Source: Anaerolineae bacterium (lineage in GTDB: Bacteria > Chloroflexota > Anaerolineae > Aggregatilineales > Phototrophicaceae). Taken from it: 64,000 nt of DNA. A program made the position numbers and the translations under genes. Location: contig JAUZRW010000011.1 of NCBI GenBank assembly GCA_030950085.1, positions 16,614-80,613 of the forward strand, in the 5' to 3' direction. The notes beneath the pieces were generated by a model. It was not told the DNA's origin. It worked only from the letters and a program-made list of their open reading frames with translations, and did not search any database. Below are positions 50,811 to 59,612 of the stretch, in pieces (the stretch's first letter is position 1; each line of letters opens with the position of its first letter).

Positions 50811-52484
50811 TTATTCTTGGCTATCTTCGGCTTTGCCATTGCCCAAAAATTGGCGCAAGGTGTTGAATAGGCTTCCCTGTTGGGCTAAGAATGTTGCCAG
50901 ATGATTATTGCTATCCCCCATTTGCAAGACGCGCATTTCTTCAATATCGGGCATACTCTCGGCGAGTTGTGGCAAGACGGTTATCCACTCTTTGAGCAAA
51001 GCCTCATCACTGATGAGATTGCGAATCTCTTGCTGTAAACGCTTGATTTCGGCGGCTTGCTGTGCCTGTTGATGCTGTAATTGTTGTAACAAGGTCTCGC
51101 GCTCTATATAAGCCTGACTCTCACGCAGTTTTAAGGCGATATCATTCTCTAACTCTGCCGCTTTTTGGGTATTTTCCTGTTGCAAGAGTAATTGCTGATG
51201 CTCAAATTCAGCGCGTTTTAATTGCGCTTCATGAACAAGGCGCTGCTGCTCGATTTGAGATTGCTGTTCGACTAAGGCGCGTTCAGCCTCCATTGCTTCA
51301 ATTTGTTGCTGCCGTGCGAGAGCATCTAATTGTGCCTGTGTTGCGGCTTGTGCGTTAGCCTGAGTCAACTTCATTTCTTGTTCGCGTTGCAATTGCTGAG
51401 TCTGATTTTCTTGTTGGCGTTGCTTGCGCTTCTCATCTTCTGTGAGGCGTAGTTGCAAAGCCTCAGTTTGTTTTTCTTGGCGCACCCGTTCAATCTGCAC
51501 CTGTGTTTCGGCTTCGCTGGTCTCTGTTATCTGACGAGTTGCAAGTTGCTTGGTACGGATTTCTTCTTCCATATCAAGATAACTAATTTTGGCGATTCGT
51601 TCTTGGTCATGACGATAAGGGGCTTGTAGATTCTCCCATAAATTGCGCGAACTGACGAATGCTTCTTTGATTTGCACTGTCACAATCGTAATACCAAGTC
51701 CGGCTTCGGCAGATTTTGAACCGCGTACACGACCTTCTGTCACTTCAATGAGGCGACGAGTCAATTCTTCTATCACGGGGGCTTTATCCGTGAGAACATC
51801 TTCAACACTCATAGTGGCGATTTTGTCTTTAATCGCGGCATCGGCTTGTTCACGCAATTGGGCATTCACAATACCGAGTGGGTCGGCGGCATCGGAAAAA
51901 TCGAGTTTGCGATAGGCAATCGAGAAATCGCTAATTTGCCACTGCACATAAGCTAATACATTGATGCCCTGTTTTTCTTGGCTAATACAATTCGAGACCA
52001 CACCAATCGTTTGCATCGCTGCCGGAACAACCAGATAAGCATCGGTGCGTGGGTTATAACGAAATGATAGCCCCAAGCCGAGCGTGACCGGTTCTTTGCG
52101 TCCGGCGCGAGTATGCACCACATAGGCATTCGGTGGCACGATAATTCGCTTCCAGAAGAGAACACCCGTCTCACGGACTTGAATCGGCTCTTTTTCCAGT
52201 TGTAATTCTTCTGATGTTTTCACGGCAAATGAGGCAGCAATATCTGGCTTCGGCTCTGCCCGACGTTTTGCCTGTCGCTCTGGCATTTGTGCAGGGGGTG
52301 GCATACCTCCAAATGCACTACCTATCTGGGCTTGTTGCTGAATAGGCATCTCGTCATCAGCCATTTCACTCGTCGATATACCAGCCAGTTTTTCTTCGGG
52401 GGCTTCCTGCAAGTTCATCACATTTTGCTGACGAAAGACTTCGGCGGCGGCGGCTTTACGTTTGGGTCTTTTTGATGACGACAT
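50811..52484 (-). CDS. SPFH/band-7-domain protein with long coiled coil
   Basis: Residues 1-130 are basic and low-complexity (KRPKRKAAAAEVF start). Residues about 130-320 form an SPFH (flotillin/stomatin) domain: VPPNAYVVHTRAGRKEPVTL, QGINVLAYVQWQISDFSIAY, LREQADAAIKDKIATMSVED, GLGITIVTVQIKEAFV. Residues about 340-500 are a Glu/Gln-rich coiled coil, and a short tail follows. Unlike most SPFH proteins there is no membrane helix, so it would be peripheral. The ATG at 52484 is preferred because GAGGGA lies 5 nt before it; an in-frame ATG at 52499 is also possible. Confidence 0.88.
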   Translation of the reverse strand: MSSSKRPKRKAAAAEVFRQQNVMNLQEAPEEKLAGISTSEMADDEMPIQQQAQIGSAFGGMPPPAQMPERQAKRRAEPKPDIAASFAVKTSEELQLEKEPIQVRETGVLFWKRIIVPPNAYVVHTRAGRKEPVTLGLGLSFRYNPRTDAYLVVPAAMQTIGVVSNCISQEKQGINVLAYVQWQISDFSIAYRKLDFSDAADPLGIVNAQLREQADAAIKDKIATMSVEDVLTDKAPVIEELTRRLIEVTEGRVRGSKSAEAGLGITIVTVQIKEAFVSSRNLWENLQAPYRHDQERIAKISYLDMEEEIRTKQLATRQITETSEAETQVQIERVRQEKQTEALQLRLTEDEKRKQRQQENQTQQLQREQEMKLTQANAQAATQAQLDALARQQQIEAMEAERALVEQQSQIEQQRLVHEAQLKRAEFEHQQLLLQQENTQKAAELENDIALKLRESQAYIERETLLQQLQHQQAQQAAEIKRLQQEIRNLISDEALLKEWITVLPQLAESMPDIEEMRVLQMGDSNNHLATFLAQQGSLFNTLRQFLGNGKAEDSQE

Positions 52485-52613
52485 AATATTCCCTCTCATG
52501 AAATTTTTTCTTTGCTATTCTCTATTGTAGACTAATTCTGCTTTTGGAATGTTCCATTCTGTGTAAAACCCCCTAAAATGAGGGACTGAATCCGATATAG
52601 AGGTACAAATTTG

Positions 52614-53795
52614 ATGCGAAAATTTGCACGAATTACAGGAATCGTCCTGCTCAATATCATCGTGATTGCGGTGTTACTTGAAATTTTGCTGCGCCTGACA
52701 GCCCCTATTTTGCCGGGGTCTGCTGGGGTCGCGGCACGTTGGGTCACGACAGGCAAGCCCTTCGCCCAAGATTGGACTCCGGCATGGCAGCAAAATCGTG
52801 ACCATTATTGGGCATTGCGCCCCAATTTGGATAATGTCTTGCAATATGGCAGCCCGACTGTGAGTTTTCGCCTCTCTACAGCCGAATTATGGGAGGGGGG
52901 CGGAATCGGCTTCCGTGCAACAGTGCCAATTGATTACGAAGTGCATAGCGTTGTCGTCGGCGATAGTTTTGGCATGTGCTTCACAGAAAGAGCGGATTGC
53001 TGGGTCGAACAATTGGCAGGGAACTTAGGGCAAAATATCGTTAATCTGAGTCAACCTGTCACGGGAACAAGTAGTCATCTACGCATATTGCGCGATTTTG
53101 GTCAGCCCTTACAGCCACCACTCGTGATATGGCAATTTTTCGGCAATGACTTCAATGATGATTATGGTCTAGCGGTCTTTCGGGAAGAGATTGAATCGCT
53201 TGAAGATGAAGCCGATACTGTGCAATCGACAGAAGCGCGTGCTTGGACTGCCTTATATGCGGTGCTGGAAACGCTCATCACGGGGCGTTTTTCCGGTGTG
53301 CCAGATAGTGAAGCCGCGTTTATCAAACCCTATCGGGCAACCTATGGCGATAATAACGAAAATGTGCTGCAATTTGGCGGCGCATATGAATTACAAGCAC
53401 TCGATATGAGCCGTGAACAGAATCAAATTGGCTATGCTCTGTCGCAAGACTCATTCGCCGAAGCACAAAATCTTGTTTCAACATGGGATGGTGAATTAGT
53501 CGTCGTCATCATCCCGACCCGCGAAGAAGTGTATGCCGATATAACAATCCCGATGATGGGCGAAACCGAAATTGCCCGCTTACAATCGGCGCGTGATGCC
53601 ATGCACACGATTTGTAATGAAGTCGAATTACACTGCTTTGACCTCTACGATACTTTTCAGGAGTATGCCCAAAATGGCGAGGCGCTCTATTATGCGGATG
53701 ATATGCACCTCAACCCCTACGGCAATGCTGTTTTGGCAGAGGCGTTAGCTATCTGGCTGCATGATAACGACATTGTGAGCGCAAATGACGGATAA
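52614..53795 (+). CDS. Membrane-anchored SGNH/GDSL-like hydrolase
   Basis: 393 residues. Starts with a membrane anchor (residues about 7-28, ITGIVLLNIIVIAVLLEILL). The SGNH fold shows the Ser block VVVGDSFGMCF (about 118-125), the Asn block QFFGNDFNDDYG and the C-terminal Asp-x-x-His block YYADDMHLNPYG. Related to AlgX/PatB-like O-acetyl transfer or esterase enzymes that act on extracellular glycans. The ATG at 52614 is used (GAGG about 10 nt before). Its stop overlaps the start of the following DNA methyltransferase by 11 nt. Confidence 0.85.
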   Translation: MRKFARITGIVLLNIIVIAVLLEILLRLTAPILPGSAGVAARWVTTGKPFAQDWTPAWQQNRDHYWALRPNLDNVLQYGSPTVSFRLSTAELWEGGGIGFRATVPIDYEVHSVVVGDSFGMCFTERADCWVEQLAGNLGQNIVNLSQPVTGTSSHLRILRDFGQPLQPPLVIWQFFGNDFNDDYGLAVFREEIESLEDEADTVQSTEARAWTALYAVLETLITGRFSGVPDSEAAFIKPYRATYGDNNENVLQFGGAYELQALDMSREQNQIGYALSQDSFAEAQNLVSTWDGELVVVIIPTREEVYADITIPMMGETEIARLQSARDAMHTICNEVELHCFDLYDTFQEYAQNGEALYYADDMHLNPYGNAVLAEALAIWLHDNDIVSANDG

Positions 53796-55251
53796 TAAGC
53801 GCATTTATCAAGCCTACTATACAGACTCGAACCCGATTGTGCACTATATGGTGGCTATGCTAGATGTGCAAGCCGATTCGACAATTCTTGAACCATCGGC
53901 TGGCAATGGGGCATTTATTGCGGCACTCATCGGGAGTGGGCGAAGCATTGAGGCTTATGAACTTGATTCGGATGCTATCGCCCAACTACATAAAACTTTC
54001 GGAACACAGATTCAGGTTATTCATGGCAATACGCTGTTAGATAGTCGATTAACTGAGCGTATAGTGCAGCAAGGAGGCTATGACCGTATTATTGCCAATC
54101 CGCCCTATGGCGCATGGCTTGATTATGAACAACGCAAAATCCTCAAACGGGCATACCCTGATTTTTATGTCAAAGAAACGTATGCTCTATTTCTCTATCG
54201 CTGTGTGCAATTGCTCAATGATAGCGGCAAACTGGTTTTTATCGTCCCCGATACATGGCTCAACTTACACCGTCATACTGCGCTACGAAAATATCTTCTC
54301 GAAAAAACAACTTTGCTAGAAATCGCTTTGTTTCCATCGGCATTTTTCCCGCGTGTGAACTTTGGCTATGCTAACTTGTGTATTTTGACAGTGCAAAAGG
54401 GCGTATATTCAGCAGGGCATGAATTTAACGTCTATACGGGTTTTCGGGATGTATCGCAACTTGCTGATAAAGATACAGTGACGTGCTATCGGATTCAACA
54501 ACATGCTATGCAATCGAATCTTGACCATGCACTATTTATATCGGATAAGCCAAAAGTGATGCGTCTCATTAACGATGCACCCTTGCGCGTGGGTGATATC
54601 GCTGCTTGTGTGACAGGTTTTTATTCTGGCAATGACAAGCATTTCCTCAAAACACGCCTCGACAAAAAACGGTATGCCAAAATTGACCCTGACACGATTT
54701 GTCAAAGCACAGATAGGGCGTTATTGGCGGATGGCTTAGAGGGCAATCGCTGTTATGTGCCGATTGCGAAAGGCGGCGCACAGCACTACATCAAGCCCGA
54801 TGATTGGTTTATGTTGTGGAGCAAAGAGGCTGTGGAGCATTATCGACATGATAAGAAAGCCCGTTATCAAAATGCAGGTTACTATTTTCGACAAGGACTC
54901 GGCGTACCGATGGTCTCTTCATCGAAAATTACTGCCGCTTTGTTGAACTATCGCCTTTTTGACCAATCTATCGTCGGCATTTTCCCACATAATGCCGCTG
55001 ATATGGGGTATTTACTGGCTTTTTTCAATTCGCCAACTTGCAATACTCTGATTCGCACGATTAATCCCTCTGCCAATAATTCAGCAAAGTATATCTGCAA
55101 ACTGCCCTTTTTACGTCCCGCTGAAACACAGTCACAGACCATTCAGGCAGTCATAAAGACAATTATTCAGCAAATAGCATCAACGGGGCAATTCGACTTC
55201 ACACTGAAAACAGAGGTTGATAATGTCATAGGCAAAATATATGGTTTTTAG
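53785..55251 (+). CDS. N6-adenine DNA methyltransferase (Eco57I/TaqI type)
   Basis: 488 residues. SAM motif I: ILEPSAGNGAFIAAL. Catalytic motif IV NPPY (about 104-107, ANPPYGAWLDYEQRK). Residues about 280-470 form a TaqI-like specificity domain (FYSGNDKHFLKTR). No nuclease domain is fused and no separate endonuclease is next to it, so it is probably a solitary methyltransferase or the modification half of a lost system. The start ATG overlaps the end of the SGNH gene by 11 nt in another frame. The tandem PDDEXK proteins at 11.6-12.5 kb are 41 kb away and are not considered partners. Confidence 0.9.
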   Translation: MTDNKRIYQAYYTDSNPIVHYMVAMLDVQADSTILEPSAGNGAFIAALIGSGRSIEAYELDSDAIAQLHKTFGTQIQVIHGNTLLDSRLTERIVQQGGYDRIIANPPYGAWLDYEQRKILKRAYPDFYVKETYALFLYRCVQLLNDSGKLVFIVPDTWLNLHRHTALRKYLLEKTTLLEIALFPSAFFPRVNFGYANLCILTVQKGVYSAGHEFNVYTGFRDVSQLADKDTVTCYRIQQHAMQSNLDHALFISDKPKVMRLINDAPLRVGDIAACVTGFYSGNDKHFLKTRLDKKRYAKIDPDTICQSTDRALLADGLEGNRCYVPIAKGGAQHYIKPDDWFMLWSKEAVEHYRHDKKARYQNAGYYFRQGLGVPMVSSSKITAALLNYRLFDQSIVGIFPHNAADMGYLLAFFNSPTCNTLIRTINPSANNSAKYICKLPFLRPAETQSQTIQAVIKTIIQQIASTGQFDFTLKTEVDNVIGKIYGF

Positions 55252-55261
55252 AGCAACGTTA

Positions 55262-55385
55262 ATGAACCGCCAAAACGCCAAGAAAGATTCGTAAAATAGC
55301 AGTTCTTAGATAACACCGAGAATCCAGTTCAATAACACCTCTGCGCCTCTGATTCTCCGCGCCTCTGTGTTTCGTTTTTTCTTGA
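55262..55385 (+). repeat. Family II dispersed repeat
   Basis: ATGAACCGCCAAAACGCCAA, then TAACACCTCTGCGCCTCTGA and GCGCCTCTGTGTTTCG. It fills the gap after the DNA methyltransferase gene. Confidence 0.7.
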
Positions 55386-55429
55386 AAGGTGAATAAATAC
55401 AATAAAGACCTTCTTAACCAACGTTCAGG

Positions 55430-56392
55430 TCAAAAAGTGCCAGTGAAGGCTTGCCATGTGTTGTCGGACAGCAAAATTAAAATATCGCCGCGCCCCGGCA
55501 ACGCTATCATGCGCCCATTGCCAAAAATCTGGACTTGTGCCGTGACTCCTTGCTCTTGATTCAAAGCCCAACCGAGACCATTGCGTACAGAGGGATTACT
55601 CGACCATACTTTGAGGAAGCCACGAATCGGGGTAAATAAACCTTGAGGTGGTGTTTCACTGCTTGTTTGTGGGTCAACACCTTCGACAAAGGTATCTTGG
55701 AAGGTCTCGAAGCGTCCGCTATTGTAAAGCACAATCATTTCACCATTAAGCCAGACCATTATCCCCTGTTGGAAATTTTGCCATGCTGCGGCAACATCTT
55801 GTGCTGTTCCCGTCGGGCAAGATAATTGGGCTGCAATTGTCGGATTATTGGCGAATACTGTCCCAAAGCCACCGTCTGGATTATTAGGACAGATTGTTGT
55901 ACCAGCAGTTGTGGCAGGTGTGTTGGTGATGGCTTCTAAGGGTGGAATCCCCGTTGGCACACCATCAACGGCTTGTGTAGCAGGCGTGACTTCAAAACCT
56001 TGATAGGGTGGCACAATAAAATCAGTTGGTAGAACAGTAGCACGCGCTGCTTCGGTTAATATCAAAGCTAAGAGTGGACGGTTCGCAGGGTCAATCGTCG
56101 GTAAGGCTGTCCATGTTGGGCTAGGGGTATCGGTAATGGTTGCGCTAGGTATCAGTGTAATTGTCGGAATCGGTGTGGGGGGTTGTGTTCCTGTCCGTGT
56201 TGCGGACGGTGTAAAGGTATAAGTGGGAGTAAATGTCGGCGGCAAATCATCAAAAACATTCCGACTTTCGGCTTGTGGTGAGTAAGTCGGAATCGGGGTT
56301 GAAAGTTGGCGCAGAGTCGGAATTGGTGCATCATCTGGTGTACACGCTACCAATACCATAAGCAGTCCCAAAATCCACCGAAAATGTCTCAT
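55430..56392 (-). CDS. Lipoprotein with Thr/Pro-rich stalk
   Basis: 320 residues. Lipoprotein signal from the ATG at 56392 (MRHFRWILGLLMVLVAC). A long Pro/Thr/Ser stalk (about 25-130: TPTYTFTPSATRTGTQPPTP, PTITLIPSATITDTPSPTW) would lift the globular part away from the membrane. The C-terminal part (about 160-320) has PDGGFGTVFANNPTIAAQLS and repeated motifs such as WQNFQQGIMVWLNGEMIVLY and RGFLKVWSSNPSVRNGLGWA. The two C-terminal halves look like tandem LGFP/SH3-type modules. No function is assigned. The frame extends to 56479 but the extra part is encoded by the TATCCCAA repeats. Confidence 0.75.
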   Translation of the reverse strand: MRHFRWILGLLMVLVACTPDDAPIPTLRQLSTPIPTYSPQAESRNVFDDLPPTFTPTYTFTPSATRTGTQPPTPIPTITLIPSATITDTPSPTWTALPTIDPANRPLLALILTEAARATVLPTDFIVPPYQGFEVTPATQAVDGVPTGIPPLEAITNTPATTAGTTICPNNPDGGFGTVFANNPTIAAQLSCPTGTAQDVAAAWQNFQQGIMVWLNGEMIVLYNSGRFETFQDTFVEGVDPQTSSETPPQGLFTPIRGFLKVWSSNPSVRNGLGWALNQEQGVTAQVQIFGNGRMIALPGRGDILILLSDNTWQAFTGTF

Positions 56393-56400
56393 CAGAATTA

Positions 56401-56447
56401 TATCCCAAGTTTTATCCCAAAATTTGGGATATATATCCCAAAATTCC
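56401..56447. promoter_or_regulatory. Cluster of TATCCCAA repeats upstream of the lipoprotein gene
   Basis: TATCCCAAG (56401), TATCCCAAAA (56413), then ATTTGGGATAT in inverted orientation (about 56421-56432) and ATCCCAAAAT (about 56434). CCCAAAATTTGGG forms a 6-1-6 palindrome. The spacing and inversion look like regulator binding sites, but the owner is unknown. Confidence 0.45.
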
Positions 56448-56684
56448 TTAATTAATGTTATGACTCGCCTTGAAGACAACTTTTTTCAGCGATTACAACA
56501 CACCCTACAAGGGTATCATAAGGCAATAGGGTCGCCAATTGCAAATGCCAAGAGTCCTAGTTTCAGTGAACCATAAATTTAAGTCTTATCCGTATTTTGG
56601 GTAATTTATCGAAAGGCATCAGCGCATATTTCAGCAAAAACAGGTCTAGTGCAGAATCAGACCTATTATCCTTGAATAGTCATT

Positions 56685-57045
56685 GTAGGGGCGCAAGGCA
56701 TTGCGCCCGAAAAACACAAATCTAATCATCAAGAATTAAATTGGCCAAGTACTAAAAGTAAGAACAGGTAAATAATTGCAAAAAAGATGAACCGCCAAAA
56801 TGCCAAAGCGCCAAGATTTCTATTCAAAATAATGCTCTGCGTCTCTGATTCTCTGTGCCTCTGCGTTACGTATTTTGTAAAAATATATCGAAAGTTACTT
56901 AATTTAGTAAGGTCTGGTCAATATTTATAAACAAGATGAATCGCCAAAACGCCAAGATTTCTATTCAAAACCTTTCTTTGCGCCTTTCCCCCTTTGCATC
57001 TTTGCGTTACGCTTTTTCTAAGCACTTATAGGACTCTACAATAGC
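56685..57045 (+). repeat. Repeat-rich gap: one Family I hairpin and at least two Family II copies
   Basis: 56685-56709 is GTAGGGGCGCAAGGCATTGC then GCCCG, followed by the same AAACACAAATCTAATCATCA tail as at 36136. 56788-56877 and 56937-57041 are Family II copies. Together they fill most of the 676-bp gap (56393-57068). Bases 56448-56684 contain no recognised feature. Confidence 0.75.
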
Positions 57046-57068
57046 CAATCTTAAGGAAGAGGATAAAC

Positions 57069-57518
57069 ATGGCAGAATATAGCGACAAACTCATGACAGC
57101 ACTCAAAGAGGCGATGAAGAGTAAAGACAAGCAACGGCGCGATACGATTCGCTTGCTGCAAGCCGCTTTCAAGCAAGTGGTGATTGATACACGTAAAGAA
57201 CTCAGCACCGAGCAAGAACTGGAATTGTTGCAAAAAGAAGCTAAGAAGCGCAAGGAAAGCATCAAAGAACTGGAAAATGCCGGACGTGCCGAACAAGCCG
57301 CCGATGAGCAATATGAACTTGAACTGATTGCATCCTTCTTGCCAGAGATGATGAGCCGCGAAGAAATTGAAGTCTTGGCAAAACAAGCTATCGCCGATAC
57401 AGGTGCAGAAAGTCAGCGTGATATGGGCAAGGTCATGGGTAAGATGATGCCGCACACCAAAGGCAAGGCAGATGGCTCACTGGTGAGTCAGGTGGTGCGC
57501 GAATTGCTCAACTCATAA
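57069..57518 (+). CDS. yqeY: GatB/YqeY-domain protein
   Basis: 149 residues, all-helical GatB/YqeY fold. Start pattern LMTALKEAMKSKDKQRRDTIRLLQAA, then ELELLQKEAKKRKESIKELENAGR, then LIASFLPEMMSREEIEVLAK and DMGKVMGKMMPHTKGKADGS, the family's signature end. The fold is found at the C-terminus of amidotransferase subunit GatB; the stand-alone form has no proven reaction, although tRNA-amidation links are suspected. Its last 31 bp overlap the end of the convergent glycosyltransferase gene. Confidence 0.93.
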   Translation: MAEYSDKLMTALKEAMKSKDKQRRDTIRLLQAAFKQVVIDTRKELSTEQELELLQKEAKKRKESIKELENAGRAEQAADEQYELELIASFLPEMMSREEIEVLAKQAIADTGAESQRDMGKVMGKMMPHTKGKADGSLVSQVVRELLNS

Positions 57519-58657
57519 AATTTATGATGGATGATGCGCTCATAATGGACAATGACTTCATCCATCATATGTCCCCATGTTTGCGTTTCGGCAAAGGCAC
57601 GGGCATTGCGTCCCATTTGTTGCATAGTTTCCCGATTCGCAACAATACGACGCAGCCCATCAAGCAAGCCATCTTTATCACCGATAGCGAATGTATAGCC
57701 AGTAGCGCCTTCTTCAAGCACATCGGGTATGCCCCCAACTCGTGAGGCGACAACGGGCAAGCCGGCAGCCATCGCTTCGACCACCACCAAACCAAATGTT
57801 TCGAGCGAACTCGGAAAAACAAAAATATCGGCGCTGGCATAGGCTTGTGATAACGCCTCATCACGTAAATAACCTGTAAAAACGGTATTTGTGCCAGTGA
57901 AAATGCGCTCTAAATCTTGACGATAGGGGCCATCCCCGACAAGTGCCAAACGCACGTTGGGCATACTATCCATGACAGGACGAATATCTTGTAAATATTT
58001 TTCTTGTGATAAGCGCCCCACATACAGCAGCACAATATCGTCGGGATGACCGTCACTCAGGCGTTGGCGCATTGCAGCATCCCGATAGCGTGGGTGAAAT
58101 CTTTCCGCATCAACACCGCGCTTCCACAAACCAACATTTTGAATACCGAGTTTGTGCATTTGGCATTGCATCGCTCGACTCGGTGCGAGGGTATAATCTG
58201 CCGAATTGAAAACAAAGCGTGTCAAGAGATTGATACCCGACTTGAGAAAACTGAGGCTGATGAAGCCATATTTGAAATGCGTTGCCATCTGTGCAAAATC
58301 GAGGTGGAACGAAATCAGCGTCGGGATGCCTAATTGCTTGACCATTAGCAAGCCGGGCAAACCGATTGTGACGGGATGAAAAAAATGCGCCACATCGGGC
58401 TGAAATTCTTTCAATGCGCGATAGACTGTTGGCGACGGGAGTGTCATGCGGCGTTCGGGATACCAAGGAATAGGAGGGCCCGCCACTGTCACCACTTTTG
58501 AGCTGTTGTACTCTGTCACAGGTTCATCGCCTAACTGCGGAGCAATCACTAAGGTTTCTATCCCATGCTGATGGAGATGGTCTAGCAACAGACACATGAC
58601 CCGTACAATACCATCCATGGCAGGCAAAAAAGTTTCGCTGAAAATCACAACGCGCAT
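57488..58657 (-). CDS. GT4-family glycosyltransferase (glycolipid/mannosyl type)
   Basis: 389 residues from the ATG at 58657, preceded by AGGAA. N-terminal: MRVVIFSETFLPAMDGIVRV, with HLHQHGIETLVIAPQ, and HFFHPVTIGLPGLL. C-terminal: LLYVGRLSQEKYLQDIRP, LALVGDGPYRQDLE, TVFTGYLRDEALSQAYASAD and the EX7E run SLETFGLVVVEAMAAGLPVV. This resembles enzymes that glycosylate membrane lipids or make sulfoquinovosyl/mannosyl lipids, but the donor is unassigned. It converges with yqeY (31-bp overlap of ends). Confidence 0.92.
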   Translation of the reverse strand: MRVVIFSETFLPAMDGIVRVMCLLLDHLHQHGIETLVIAPQLGDEPVTEYNSSKVVTVAGPPIPWYPERRMTLPSPTVYRALKEFQPDVAHFFHPVTIGLPGLLMVKQLGIPTLISFHLDFAQMATHFKYGFISLSFLKSGINLLTRFVFNSADYTLAPSRAMQCQMHKLGIQNVGLWKRGVDAERFHPRYRDAAMRQRLSDGHPDDIVLLYVGRLSQEKYLQDIRPVMDSMPNVRLALVGDGPYRQDLERIFTGTNTVFTGYLRDEALSQAYASADIFVFPSSLETFGLVVVEAMAAGLPVVASRVGGIPDVLEEGATGYTFAIGDKDGLLDGLRRIVANRETMQQMGRNARAFAETQTWGHMMDEVIVHYERIIHHKFYELSNSRTT

Positions 58658-58741
58658 GACCACTTCCTAGTGAAAACCCTGAAAATCAATCGACTCTTGT
58701 TCTAACAGAGTCAAGCGCAATTTGCCACATGAAATCATAAT

Positions 58742-58784
58742 AGTGCCTTGTCTATTTTTGGACAATTGTTTATAATGAGGCACT
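58742..58784 (+). promoter_or_regulatory. TetR promoter with nested inverted repeats
   Basis: Promoter TTGTCT (58748-58753), 17 bp, TATAAT (58771-58776). TTGTC (58748-58752) and GACAA (58761-58765) form an inverted repeat over the -35. AGTGCCT (58742-58748) and AGGCACT (58778-58784) form a second one flanking the whole promoter. These are good autoregulatory operator candidates for the TetR gene at 58813. Confidence 0.65.
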
Positions 58785-58812
58785 TGTATGGTGATAAAAT
58801 CAAAGGAAGATG

Positions 58813-59445
58813 ATGGCAAAAAAGATTGACCGCCGTGTGCGGCGTACTCGGAAACGATTACGTAATGCGTTGATTGAACTTATTCTTGAGCAAGGCTACG
58901 AAAGTATCACGATTCAAGAAATTACAGACCGTGCCGACCTCAGCCGTGCGACATTTTATTTGCATTATCAAAACGGAAAAGACGAATTGCTTGGGGTCAG
59001 CCTCGAAGCGATGTTTGATGAATTGGTCGAATCTGTGCAAGATTTGGTTTATCAGCAAAATTTAGATAGTGACGAAAAACAGCCACCGAGTCTCTTGGCA
59101 TTTAAGCATGTTCAAGAATATAGTAATTTATACAAATCTCTTTTAGGGAATAAGGGAGTCTCATCGGTCATTTATCGCACGCTCGATTACATCGCTCGTA
59201 TTTCACGAAAACAATTAGACGGTCTCAAGTTAGAGCATCAAATAGACACAGCACCGATACCGATTGAATTAGCAGCACAACATAGTGCTGGGTCATTGTT
59301 CGCTATGGTTTCGTGGTGGCTAGAAAATGACATGCCCTATTCAGCAGAAGAAATGGCACAATTCTATCAGGCTATCACTGTACCGAGCATTCGTGCTGCG
59401 CTAGGTATCGAACGCGATAAGTCCGAACCGTCTACCTATCCATGA
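58813..59445 (+). CDS. TetR/AcrR-family transcriptional regulator
   Basis: 210 residues. HTH at the N-terminus: RTRKRLRNALIELILEQGYE, then SITIQEITDRADLSRATFYLHYQNGKDELL. The C-terminal ligand domain is the TetR_C_33/AcrR-type helical bundle (ISRKQLDGLKLEHQ, MVSWWLENDMPYSAEEMAQF). The second ATG (58813) is chosen because AGGA is 5 nt upstream. Family I and III repeats follow. Targets beyond itself are unknown. Confidence 0.9.
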   Translation: MAKKIDRRVRRTRKRLRNALIELILEQGYESITIQEITDRADLSRATFYLHYQNGKDELLGVSLEAMFDELVESVQDLVYQQNLDSDEKQPPSLLAFKHVQEYSNLYKSLLGNKGVSSVIYRTLDYIARISRKQLDGLKLEHQIDTAPIPIELAAQHSAGSLFAMVSWWLENDMPYSAEEMAQFYQAITVPSIRAALGIERDKSEPSTYP

Positions 59446-59458
59446 ACCTGTGACAGTC

Positions 59459-59510
59459 GCGGACGTGAAAAATCACGTCTTTACAGTAGGGACTAGCTTC
59501 TGCCTGTCCG
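59459..59510 (+). repeat. Two Family I-type inverted repeats
   Basis: 59459-59484 (GCGGACGTGAAAAATCACGT then CTTTAC) and 59486-59510 (GTAGGGACTAGCTTCTGCCT then GTCCG), between the converging TetR and isomerase genes. Confidence 0.6.
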
Positions 59511-59519
59511 AAGAAATTC

Positions 59520-59612
59520 TTGTTTAACAAAGTATCCCTGCCAAATCTATAGCCTCTATCTCACCGTGTAATTTCGTGTGAGGCGCGATGAAACCCCGAA
59601 AGGGGCTTATTG
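59520..59612 (+). repeat. Family III two-hairpin element, copy C
   Basis: TTGTTTAACAAAGTATCC, then CTCACCGTGTAATTTCGTGT plus GAG, then CGCGATGAAACCCCGAAAGG plus GG. It ends at the stop codon of the minus-strand isomerase gene, as copy A ends at the FHA stop. Confidence 0.8.

Noticed and set aside
11634..55251. Restriction-modification pair made of the PDDEXK proteins and the adenine methyltransferase
   Set aside because: They are 41 kb apart with no shared context, and neither has a typical partner next to it.
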